Shown piece by piece: positions 1 to 8,298 of a DNA stretch of 64,000 nucleotides (within the stretch, counting starts at the first letter, position 1; every line of letters begins with the position of its first letter). The translations under genes were made by a program, and so were the position numbers. Source of the stretch: Xanthomonas arboricola pv. juglandis (GTDB lineage: Bacteria; Pseudomonadota; Gammaproteobacteria; Xanthomonadales; Xanthomonadaceae); contig NZ_JZEF01000004.1 in NCBI RefSeq assembly GCF_001013475.1, positions 432,235 to 496,234 on the forward strand. The letters are read 5' to 3'. Below the pieces are notes generated by a model, which was given only the letters and a program-made list of their open reading frames with translations, was not told the DNA's origin and ran no database searches.

Positions 1-738
1 GGCGGCCTGGCGTACTACAGCAATTTCGGCAGCTTGATCGATCTGGCCGCACCCGGCGGCGGCGCGCGCGATCTGGCAACCGACACCTTGTACGACGGCC
101 CGATCGGCAGCTGGATCTGGCAGACCGGTTACACCGGCAAGACCACGCCCACGTCCGGCCAGTTCGACTACATCGGGCCTGGCTTTGCCGGAACCTCGAT
201 GGCCTCCCCGCACGTGGCGGGGACTGCCGCACTGGTGCAGAGCGCGCTGATCGCCGATGGCAAGCCGCCGCTGACACCTGCGGCGCTGGAACGCCTGCTC
301 AAGCGCAGTGCGCGCGCGTTTCCGGTGCAGTTGCCGTTGAGCACGCCGGCCGGCAGCGGCATCGTGGATGCCGGCGCGGCGATCGATCGCGCGCTGCGCC
401 GCTGCGACAGCGGCGATCTGGGCTGCCAGCTGGATGCGCAGACGCTGCGCAACAGCGTGCCCGAGCGCGGCTTGTCCAACGTGGCCGGCGATGCCGGTGT
501 ATTCGCCTTCGAGGCGAACGCGGGTGCGGTGCTGAGCTTCATCAGCTTCGGCGGCAGCGGGCAGGCGGCGCTGTATGTCGCCCTGGGCCGCGCGCCGAGC
601 GCGAACGACAACGACGGCATGTCCAGCCGCAGCGGAACCAGCCAGACGGTGCGCTTCACCGCACCGCGTGCCGGGACCTATTTCATCCGGCTCGACGGCA
701 GCAGCTTCGATGGAGTGAGCCTGTTGGCGCGCCAGTGA
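1..738 (+). CDS. Secreted subtilisin-like serine protease (S8), C-terminal part only
   Basis: This reading frame is open from the first base, so the gene starts before the window; only about 245 C-terminal residues are visible. The catalytic-serine motif GTSMASPHVAGTAALVQ is present, followed by a PPC-like C-terminal beta domain ending near AGTYFIRLDG. The Asp and His parts of the triad must lie upstream of the window. The visible part is closely similar, segment by segment, to the complete subtilase at 8299-10182, which suggests a duplicated pair flanking the adhesin gene. Subtilases with a PPC tail are usually exported by Sec and then secreted, and the neighbouring Xps type II system is the likely exporter; that last step is inference. 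The stop codon is TGA at 736-738. Confidence 0.93.
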   Translation, partial: GGLAYYSNFGSLIDLAAPGGGARDLATDTLYDGPIGSWIWQTGYTGKTTPTSGQFDYIGPGFAGTSMASPHVAGTAALVQSALIADGKPPLTPAALERLLKRSARAFPVQLPLSTPAGSGIVDAGAAIDRALRRCDSGDLGCQLDAQTLRNSVPERGLSNVAGDAGVFAFEANAGAVLSFISFGGSGQAALYVALGRAPSANDNDGMSSRSGTSQTVRFTAPRAGTYFIRLDGSSFDGVSLLARQ

Positions 739-897
739 TCCGACACATGGCGGCGCAAGGGGGCGCTGACGTCGGTTTCCTGGCGCAGTGATGCGGGTAA
801 AACCGCTCTCGTTGTGGACCGTGATGGGCTGAGTCGTCGGCGCGGGGAGCGCTGACCCGATTCCTGACCTGTTCGGCGCGCGGTTTTGCGCAACCAA

Positions 898-928
898 GCC
901 TGCTGGCGTCCTGCCAGCGGGCTTTTTT
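898..928 (+). terminator. Rho-independent terminator after the first subtilase
   Basis: A 10-bp stem (898-907 pairs with 913-922, one G-T wobble) has a 5-nt loop and is followed directly by six T residues (923-928). It lies about 160 nt downstream of the protease stop codon and upstream of the adhesin promoter region, so it should insulate the two. Confidence 0.8.
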
Positions 929-960
929 GTCTGCTGTGGACATGCGTATTCAGCTTGGGA

Positions 961-986
961 ATGTCTTCCAAGACATGATCTAGATC
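961..986. promoter_or_regulatory. Two abutting perfect palindromes upstream of the adhesin gene
   Basis: Positions 961-976 read ATGTCTTCCAAGACAT, with 7-bp arms around CC. Positions 977-986 read GATCTAGATC, a perfect 10-bp palindrome. They touch each other and lie about 90 bp upstream of the predicted adhesin -35 box, in an AT-rich stretch unlike the surrounding DNA. They look like operator sites, but I cannot assign a regulator. Confidence 0.4.
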
Positions 987-1074
987 GCTGTTTTCCAAAG
1001 AATTATCAAAAAACGAATAAAAGCAAGCCGAAGTGTGATGGAAAACACACTCAGCTTCGCTTTCTGTCAAAAAC

Positions 1075-1103
1075 TTGACGCCCGATTTGACCGCTGTTAA
1101 CAC
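1075..1103 (+). promoter_or_regulatory. Predicted sigma-70-type promoter of the adhesin gene
   Basis: TTGACG at 1075-1080 is separated by 17 nt from TAACAC at 1098-1103. The -35 match is good (5 of 6) and the -10 is weak. It lies in the AT-rich island 950-1130 and would give a leader of about 170 nt before the chosen start at 1283. Confidence 0.4.
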
Positions 1104-1282
1104 TTCGCTCAGTTCTATGGTTGGGTAGCGTTCACTTTTTGACTATCCAGGGTGCAGCTTCCCGCGCACCGCCATTTGGCCCATGGCGCCAATCACCACG
1201 GGGATCGCAGTGGCTGGAAGGCCCTCGCGATGGTGGGTGTTCGTCAAAAAAACCAGTCCCAACATTCAGGAGCAGTGCGTCG

Positions 1283-4200
1283 ATGAATCGGATTTATCGC
1301 AAGGTCTGGAACAAATCGTTAGGCGTGTGGGCCGTGGCATCGGAATTGGCCAGCGGCGACAGCCCGGGCGCAGTGAGCACCGCCGCATTCATCGACCGCC
1401 GCCAGAGCCGTTGCCTGGTTGCCGCGATCGCCCTGGCGCTGGGTAGCGCCGGCATCGCAATCCCCCTTTCTGCAATGGCGCAATCGGTCGAGGTCGGCCG
1501 CGGCGCATCGGCACCTGCCGCCAACGCCACTGCCGTCGGCGCCGGCAGTCGCGCCAGCGCCACCGGCGCGCTCGCCAGCGGTGCCGACAGCAGCGCCAGC
1601 GGCGTGAACAGCAGCGCGATCGGCCGCCAGACCAATGCGATCGGCGAGAACGCGGTGGCCATCGGCTACAACAGCTTCGTACGCCAGAGCGGCGAAAACG
1701 GCGTGGCGCTCGGCGCCAACGCCGGCGTGACCGGCGCCAACTCGGTGGCGCTGGGCGCAGGCTCGCGCACCCACGAAGACGATGTGGTGTCGGTCGGCAG
1801 CGGCAATGGCCGCGGCGGCCCGGCCACGCGCCGCATCACCAACGTCAGCGCCGGCGTCAACGCCACCGACGCGGTCAACGTGGCGCAGTTGCGCGACGTG
1901 GCCGATGTGGCCGAAGACACGGCCACGTTCTTCAAGGCGACTCCGGGCGAAGACAGCGTCGGCGCCTATGTCGAAGGCGATAGCGCGCTGGCTGCCGGCG
2001 ATGCCGCCAATGCGGTGGGCACGGCGACCACCGCACTGGGGACCGGTGCCAATGCGGTGGCCGACAATGCCACCGCGGTCGGCGCCAATGCACTCGCGTC
2101 CGGGCAGAACAGCGCGGCATTCGGCCATAACGCGCAGGCCAACGGCCCCGGCAGCGTGGCCGTTGGCGGCGCTGCGGTGGACGAAGACGGCGAGCCGTTG
2201 ATCACCAGTGGCGGCGTGCCGGTCACCACCGGCGCCACCAGTGCCGGCGTCGGCGGAACCGCAGTTGGCGCCAGCGCCAATGCCGATGGCTTCGCGGCCT
2301 CGTCGTTCGGCGTCGGCGCGTATGCGGCCGGTGCGCAGTCGTCCGCGTTCGGTGCGGTTGCCAATGCGGCAGGCGATTACGCCACCGCCGTGGGCACGCA
2401 GACCAGCGCCAGCGGCACCAGCAGCACCGCAGTCGGTGGTCCGGTCGATTACGTCCCGGGTCTGGGTTTCTTCGTGCAGACCCAGGCCAGCGGCGAAGCG
2501 TCCACCGCGCTCGGCGCCGGGGCGATCGCATCGGGTACCTACACCACCGCCGTCGGCGTGCTCAGTGAAGCCTCCGGCACCGAAGCCACCGCCGTGGGTT
2601 ACTTCGCCTATGCACCCGGCGAAGGTGCCACGGCAGTCGGCCCGGAATCCTGGGCCAGCGGCGAGCTGAGCACGGCGCTGGGTTACTACAGCACCGCACG
2701 CGGCGCCAACTCGGTTGCGTTGGGCGCCAATTCGATTGCCACGCGCGCCAACACCGTGTCCGTTGGCGCGGCCGGCGATGAGCGCCAGATCACCAATGTC
2801 GCCGCCGGTACCGAAGGCAGCGATGCGGTCAATCTCGACCAGCTCACCGCCGTGTCCGACGTTGCATCCACCACCGCGCGCACGTTCGTGGCCACCGGCG
2901 ATGGCACCGCAATTGCCGAAGGCGCCGACAGCGTTGCGGCAGGTTCCGATGCGTCGGCGCTCGCCGATAACAGCACGGCGCTGGGTGCCAGCAGTATCGC
3001 CAGCGGGCGCGGCGCAACCGCACTCGGTTATGAAAGCCTTGCCAACGGTGCTGCATCCACTGCGGTGGGTGTGGCCAGCGTGGCGTGGGGCCAGGGCAGC
3101 ACGGCACTGGGTACCGACAGCGTGGCCTACGCCGACAACAGCGTGGCGCTGGGCGCCGGCGCGGTTGCCGATCGCGACAACACGGTGTCGGTCGGCAGCG
3201 TCGGTGGCGAGCGCCAGATCGCCAATGTCGCCGCCGGTACCGAGGGCACCGATGCGGTGAACCTGGACCAGCTCAACGCAGTCGGCGAAACCGCCGAAAC
3301 CACTGCGCGTCTGTTTGCCGGCACCGGCACCGGCACCGCCGATGCGCAGGGCGAGGACGCCACTGCAGCCGGCTCCAACGCTACCGCGGACGGCGATTAC
3401 AGCAGCGCGTTCGGCTCCAGCAGCCAGGCCACTGCGATCGGCGCCGTCGCCATCGGCAGCGGTGCCAGCGCCACCGCGCAGTACGCCAATGCGGCCGGTT
3501 ACAACGCCGCTGCCAGTGGCTACGGCAGCATCGCCAACGGCGCCTTCAGCCAGGCCAGCGGGGATTACGCCGTGGCCGTGGGTGGCGAGAGCGAAGCCGC
3601 CGGCGCGCAGAGCACCGCGCTGGGTGCGGCGGCAGGTGCGTATGGCGATGGTTCCCTGGCCGCCGGCACGCTGAGCGTGGCCGATGGCAGCGAAACCACC
3701 GCGGTGGGCTATTTCGCCAGCGCCAGTGGTGAGTCGGCCACTGCGGTCGGCGCAGAAAGCGTGGCCGATGGCACCAGCGCAGCCGCGTTCGGCTTCGGTG
3801 CCGAGGCCACCTCCAACTACTCCACCGCCTTGGGCGGCTATTCCAGTGCGACCGGTTTCAACAGCACCGCGCTGGGCAATTTCAGCACCGCCAGCGGCTC
3901 CAATACCGTGGCCGTGGGTGGCGATGCCACCGCAACCGGCGACTACAGCGTTGCGGCCGGCCAGGGCAGCGTGGCCAGCGGCTACAACAGCGTGTCGGTC
4001 GGTGGCGCTCTGCTCGGCCTGTTGCCGACCGAAGCCTCCGGCGACTTCTCCACCGCGCTCGGCGGCGCGGCATGGGCACCGGGCCTCAACAGCACCGCGC
4101 TCGGCAATTTTGCCGAATCCACCGGCGAAAGCAGCGTGGCGCTGGGCGCCGATTCGGTGGCCGATCGCGACTTTGCGGTCTCGGTGGGCAGCGCCGGCAA

Positions 4201-7200
4201 CGAGCGTCAGATCACCAACGTGGCCGCCGGTACGCAGGGCACCGATGCGGTGAATCTGGATCAGCTCAACGCCGTTGCCGACACTGCGCAATCCACCAGC
4301 AAATACTTCCAGGCCAGCGGCAGCGATGACAGCGATGCCGGCGCCTACGTGGAAGGCGACAGCGCCCTGGCCGCAGGCGAGGCGAGCAACGCCATCGGCC
4401 GCGGGGCCAGCGCACTGGGCGCCGGCAGCAACGCCCTGGAGGCGCAGGCGACGGCGGTGGGCGTGAACGCGCTTGCGGCGGGCGAGGAAAGTTCGGCGTT
4501 CGGTTCCGGGGCGCAGGCGACGGCGGCGGCAGCTGTTGCAGTGGGCGGCGTCGCGGTGGACGAGAACGGCGATCCGCTGCTTGCCGATGCCGAGGGCAAC
4601 CCGGTGGCGGTGGGCGCGGAGGCCTCGGGCGTGGCCGCGACCGCGTTGGGTGCCAGCGCACATGCCACTGGGTTCGGCGCGACCGCCGTGGGCATGGGGG
4701 CCGGCGCGTCCGGCACCCAGTCGACCGCGCTCGGCGTCGTCGCCAATGCCTACGGCGCGCAGTCGACCGCGCTCGGGTCCATGGCCACGGCCACAGGCGA
4801 CCAGAGTCTGGCGGTCGGCTTCGCGGCCTCGGCGACCGGGCTCAACAGTACCGCGATCGGCTCGGAAAACATGATGACCGGCTCGACCACCGTGGCCAGC
4901 GGCTATGGCTCGGTGGCGCTGGGCGCCGGCGCGACTGCCGGCGATGCCTACACGGTGGCGGTCGGCGGCGACAGCTTCGCGGTGGGCATCTCCTCGACCG
5001 CGGTCGGCTACAACGCCGTGTCGGGCGGTCTACAGAGTCTGGCCCTGGGCATTGCGTCGTATGCGAGCCAGGACTACAGCGTCGCGCTGGGCAGCAACTC
5101 GGTCGCCACGCGCGAGTTCTCCGTCTCGGTCGGCAACAGTTCGGGCGCCGGCTACGAGTTCGATCGTCAGATCACCAATGTGGCCGCCGGTACGCAGGGC
5201 ACCGACGCGGTGAATCTGGATCAGCTCAATGCCGTTGCCGAAACCGCGCAATCCACCAGCAAGTACTTCCAGGCCAGCGGCAGCGCCGATAGCGATGCCG
5301 GCGCCTACGTGGAGGGCGACGACGCCCTGGCCGCGGGCGAGGCGGCCAACGCGTTCGGCAACGGCGCCACCGCGCTGGGCGCCGGCGCGGTGTCCACCGC
5401 CAGCGCGGCCACTGCGGTGGGCCTGGACAGCCTGGCCACCGGCGCGTCCTCGACCGCGGTCGGCGGCGTGCTGGACCTGGACTACACCGCCGCCAATGGG
5501 CGGGCGGGCGTGGTGCTGCAACGCCAGACCGCCGCGACCGGGCTGGCGGCCACCGCGCTGGGCGCCGGTGCGCAGGCCAGTGGCCGGTTCGGTGTCGCCA
5601 ATGGCGCCGCCGCCACCGCCAGCGGCACCGGCAGCGTGGCCATCGGCGGCCTGTACGACGTCTACGAGGACACGCTGGGCGAGGCCTATGCCGGCATCGA
5701 AGTGATCAACACCGAGGCCAGCGGCCGCCTGTCCACCGCGCTGGGCGCGGGGGCCCGGTCGCTGGGCTACCGGGACACCGCGGTCGGCGCGGACACCGAG
5801 GCCAGCGGCGGCCGCACCACCGTGGTCGGCGCCGGCTCGCGCGCGACCGAGTACGCGGCCACCGCGCTGGGGTCGCAGGCCGAGGCCACCGGTGAGTGGG
5901 GCACGGCGGCGGGCAACGGCGCGCGCGCCGGCTTCCGGGCCACCGCGGTGGGCGCGTCCAACAACGCGCTGGGCGACTACACCACCGCGCTGGGCTATGC
6001 CAACTTCGCCGGCAGCGAGTACTCCACGGCGGTGGGTACCCAGAACTGGGCCTCCGGTTCGCACTCGGTGGCGCTGGGCGCGTTCTCCTCGGCCTACCGG
6101 GCCGACAGCATGGCGATGGGCAACCGCGCCACGGTCAATGGCATCGGCTCGATTGCGCTGGGCGCCAACGCCAATGTCGGCTGCTTCGTGTGCAGCGCCG
6201 AGGACGGCGGCGCGATCATCGCCTATTCCGAGGACGGCATCGCCATCGGCCGCAACACGCTGGTGCACGGCGAAGGTTCGATCGCGCTGGGCGCCAATGC
6301 GCGGGTCGGCCGCTGGCTGATGGGCGACGGCGGCGAGGCCGGCAAGGTGTTCGACAGCGTGGCGCTGGGAGCCAATTCGTTCGCCGACCGCGACAACGTG
6401 GTTTCGGTCGGCGACGCTAGCAAGGGCCTGACCCGGCAGATCAGCAACGTCGCTGCCGGCACCGAGGGCACCGATGCGGTCAACAAGGCCCAGCTCGACG
6501 CGGTGGCGACCGCTGCCGGGTCCACCGGCATGCACTTCAAGGCGCAGGGCACCGCCGAAGCGGTCGCCAGCGGCGTGCAGAGCACCGCCGTCGGCGCGGG
6601 CGCCAACGCTTCGGCGCGGCAGACGCTGGCGCTGGGCGCGGGCAGCGCCGCCTCAGGGATCGGCGCCACGGCAATGGGCGTGGACAGCATCGCCAGCGGC
6701 GTCAGCAGCACCGCCCTCGGTCGCCAGACCGATGCGATCGGCGAGAACGCGGTGAGCGTGGGCTACAACAGCTTCGTGCGCCAGAGTGGGGTCAACGGCG
6801 TGGCGCTGGGAGCCAATGCCGGGGCCTCCGGCGCCGATTCGGTGGCCTTGGGCTCGGGCTCGCGCACCTACGAAGCCAACGTGGTGTCGCTGGGCAGCGG
6901 CAATGGCCGCGGCGGTCCGGCTACGCGGCGCATCGTCAACCTGGGCGCCGGCGCGATCGCCGCCGGCAGCACCGATGCGATCAACGGCGGCCAGCTGTTC
7001 CAGTCGCTCAGCAACGCCGCCAGCTTCCTCGGCGGTGGCGCGGCGATCGGTGCGCAGGGCGTGTTCGTCGCGCCGACCTACGTGATCCAGGGTGCCAGCT
7101 ACAACAACGTCGGTGCGGCATTGACCGCGTTGGACAGCAAGGTCACCGAGCTGGATGCACGCGGTGGTACCGCAACCGCCAGCACTGCGGCACGCACGCT

Positions 7201-8077
7201 GTCGCTGCGCACTGCAGGGGTGCCTGCAGTGGCTGCGAGCGCAGTGAGCGCATCGGGCAACGCCGTTGCCGATAGCGGCGCAAGCGTGCAGGGCACACCC
7301 ACCGCCGCAGTGGTCGGCAGCATCACCCCGGCCGCAAGCTCCACCGCCGTGGGCACGGCCGCAGTGGCCAACCACGTGACCGGCACGGCGATCGGCGGCA
7401 GCGCGTATGCGCATGGCCCCAACGACACTGCGATCGGCAGCAACGCACGCGTCAATGCCGATGGCAGCACTGCGGTCGGCGCCAATACGCAGATTGCCGC
7501 GGTGGCGACCAATGCGGTGGCGATGGGCGAAGGCGCGCAGGTCAGTGCGGCCTCCGGCACGGCGGTCGGCCAGGGCGCACGTGCCAGTGCGCAAGGTGCG
7601 GTTGCGCTGGGTCAGGGGTCGGTTGCCGATCGTGCCAACACGGTGTCGGTGGGCAGCGTCGGCGGCGAGCGTCAGGTGGCCAATGTGGCCGCCGGCACAC
7701 GTGCCACCGATGCGGTCAACAAGGGCCAGCTGGACAACGGCGTTGCCGCGGCCAACAGCTATACCGACAGCCGCTACAACGCGATGGCCGACAGCTTCGA
7801 GACCTATCAAGGTGACATCGAAGACCGTCTGCGCAGGCAGAACCGCCGCCTGGATCGTCAGGGCGCGATGAGCTCGGCGATGTTGAACATGGCCGCCAGC
7901 GTCGGTGGCATCGCCACGCAGAACCGCGTCGGTGCCGGCGTCGGTTTCCAGAACGGCGAGTCGGCGTTGTCGGTGGGCTATCAGCGTGCGATCAGCCCGC
8001 GCGCCACCTTGACGGTGGGCGGCGCACTCAGCGGTGACGACAGTTCGATCGGTGTGGGCGCCGGCTTCGGCTGGTAA
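1283..8077 (+). CDS. xadA: XadA-like trimeric autotransporter adhesin (YadA/Hia type)
   Basis: Very large surface adhesin of 2264 residues, expected to trimerise and anchor itself in the outer membrane (type Vc secretion). The start at 1283 is chosen because it gives MNRIYRKVWNKSLGVW, the typical extended signal-peptide region of large autotransporters, and because AGGAG lies at 1268-1272; an in-frame ATG at 1121 adds 54 residues that look like leader sequence. The passenger is built of YadA-head heptad-like repeats (AxAxG, STAxG, SVALG motifs). At least eight neck/Trp-ring-type modules of the form TDAVNxxQL interrupt it, coded near 1855, 2815, 3245, 4240, 5200, 6470, 6970 and 7700. The last roughly 80 residues form the YadA membrane anchor, with a coiled coil (DRLRRQNRRLDRQ) followed by four beta strands ending in W. 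The name is by family and genomic position next to xps. Internal DNA repeats make copy-number change likely. Confidence 0.93.
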   Translation: MNRIYRKVWNKSLGVWAVASELASGDSPGAVSTAAFIDRRQSRCLVAAIALALGSAGIAIPLSAMAQSVEVGRGASAPAANATAVGAGSRASATGALASGADSSASGVNSSAIGRQTNAIGENAVAIGYNSFVRQSGENGVALGANAGVTGANSVALGAGSRTHEDDVVSVGSGNGRGGPATRRITNVSAGVNATDAVNVAQLRDVADVAEDTATFFKATPGEDSVGAYVEGDSALAAGDAANAVGTATTALGTGANAVADNATAVGANALASGQNSAAFGHNAQANGPGSVAVGGAAVDEDGEPLITSGGVPVTTGATSAGVGGTAVGASANADGFAASSFGVGAYAAGAQSSAFGAVANAAGDYATAVGTQTSASGTSSTAVGGPVDYVPGLGFFVQTQASGEASTALGAGAIASGTYTTAVGVLSEASGTEATAVGYFAYAPGEGATAVGPESWASGELSTALGYYSTARGANSVALGANSIATRANTVSVGAAGDERQITNVAAGTEGSDAVNLDQLTAVSDVASTTARTFVATGDGTAIAEGADSVAAGSDASALADNSTALGASSIASGRGATALGYESLANGAASTAVGVASVAWGQGSTALGTDSVAYADNSVALGAGAVADRDNTVSVGSVGGERQIANVAAGTEGTDAVNLDQLNAVGETAETTARLFAGTGTGTADAQGEDATAAGSNATADGDYSSAFGSSSQATAIGAVAIGSGASATAQYANAAGYNAAASGYGSIANGAFSQASGDYAVAVGGESEAAGAQSTALGAAAGAYGDGSLAAGTLSVADGSETTAVGYFASASGESATAVGAESVADGTSAAAFGFGAEATSNYSTALGGYSSATGFNSTALGNFSTASGSNTVAVGGDATATGDYSVAAGQGSVASGYNSVSVGGALLGLLPTEASGDFSTALGGAAWAPGLNSTALGNFAESTGESSVALGADSVADRDFAVSVGSAGNERQITNVAAGTQGTDAVNLDQLNAVADTAQSTSKYFQASGSDDSDAGAYVEGDSALAAGEASNAIGRGASALGAGSNALEAQATAVGVNALAAGEESSAFGSGAQATAAAAVAVGGVAVDENGDPLLADAEGNPVAVGAEASGVAATALGASAHATGFGATAVGMGAGASGTQSTALGVVANAYGAQSTALGSMATATGDQSLAVGFAASATGLNSTAIGSENMMTGSTTVASGYGSVALGAGATAGDAYTVAVGGDSFAVGISSTAVGYNAVSGGLQSLALGIASYASQDYSVALGSNSVATREFSVSVGNSSGAGYEFDRQITNVAAGTQGTDAVNLDQLNAVAETAQSTSKYFQASGSADSDAGAYVEGDDALAAGEAANAFGNGATALGAGAVSTASAATAVGLDSLATGASSTAVGGVLDLDYTAANGRAGVVLQRQTAATGLAATALGAGAQASGRFGVANGAAATASGTGSVAIGGLYDVYEDTLGEAYAGIEVINTEASGRLSTALGAGARSLGYRDTAVGADTEASGGRTTVVGAGSRATEYAATALGSQAEATGEWGTAAGNGARAGFRATAVGASNNALGDYTTALGYANFAGSEYSTAVGTQNWASGSHSVALGAFSSAYRADSMAMGNRATVNGIGSIALGANANVGCFVCSAEDGGAIIAYSEDGIAIGRNTLVHGEGSIALGANARVGRWLMGDGGEAGKVFDSVALGANSFADRDNVVSVGDASKGLTRQISNVAAGTEGTDAVNKAQLDAVATAAGSTGMHFKAQGTAEAVASGVQSTAVGAGANASARQTLALGAGSAASGIGATAMGVDSIASGVSSTALGRQTDAIGENAVSVGYNSFVRQSGVNGVALGANAGASGADSVALGSGSRTYEANVVSLGSGNGRGGPATRRIVNLGAGAIAAGSTDAINGGQLFQSLSNAASFLGGGAAIGAQGVFVAPTYVIQGASYNNVGAALTALDSKVTELDARGGTATASTAARTLSLRTAGVPAVAASAVSASGNAVADSGASVQGTPTAAVVGSITPAASSTAVGTAAVANHVTGTAIGGSAYAHGPNDTAIGSNARVNADGSTAVGANTQIAAVATNAVAMGEGAQVSAASGTAVGQGARASAQGAVALGQGSVADRANTVSVGSVGGERQVANVAAGTRATDAVNKGQLDNGVAAANSYTDSRYNAMADSFETYQGDIEDRLRRQNRRLDRQGAMSSAMLNMAASVGGIATQNRVGAGVGFQNGESALSVGYQRAISPRATLTVGGALSGDDSSIGVGAGFGW
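1621..1856 (+). repeat. Direct repeat in the adhesin gene, copy 1
   Basis: This 236-bp segment near the 5' end of the adhesin gene matches 6718-6953 at a constant offset of 5097 bp with no indel seen. It encodes the module containing AIGENAV, SFVRQSG and GSGNGRGGPATRRI. Confidence 0.8.
4206..4385 (+). repeat. Direct repeat in the adhesin gene (neck module), paired with 5166-5345
   Basis: This roughly 180-bp neck-containing segment recurs 960 bp downstream at 5166-5345 with only scattered substitutions. The protein shared by both copies includes TQGTDAVNLDQLNAVA and STSKYFQASGS. The 960-bp spacing is a multiple of three, so unequal exchange would stay in frame. Confidence 0.75.
6718..6953 (+). 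repeat. Direct repeat in the adhesin gene, copy 2
   Basis: Second copy of the 236-bp module at 1621-1856. Recombination between the two would remove exactly 5097 bp, which is in frame (1699 codons), leaving a short adhesin that still has signal peptide and anchor. Confidence 0.8.
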
Positions 8078-8095
8078 CGCGCCGCTGCATGACAC

Positions 8096-8121
8096 GCGGC
8101 GGCGCCGATGTGCGCCGCCGC
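8096..8121 (+). terminator. Possible terminator hairpin after the adhesin gene
   Basis: A perfect 10-bp GC-only stem (8096-8105 with 8112-8121) and 6-nt loop begin 18 nt after the stop codon. No T-run follows, so it may act as a 3' stabilising hairpin rather than a classical terminator. Confidence 0.45.
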
Positions 8122-8298
8122 GCCAGAGCAAGGCCTGAGGGGGCGGGCAAGGACCGTGGCTGGGCCGGCCAACGGATTCGATGGAGTGATGGCCTTACCA
8201 GGAGTGGCTGATCGAACGCAGCGCGCTGCACCGCAGTTGCGCCGCAGTTCGAGAACCGCTCCCAGCTGATCGACGAAAAACACGAAGAGGACTTCACC

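Noticed and set aside
1055..1130. A PIP box (TTCGC-N15-TTCGC) before the adhesin
   Set aside because: TTCGC occurs twice but not with the required spacing to a second TTCGC.
1319..4663. A very long minus-strand open frame (over 1100 codons) opposite the adhesin gene
   Set aside because: It is the antisense shadow of a repetitive GC-rich gene; its composition is Arg/His/Gly-heavy, with no domain, signal peptide or credible start site.
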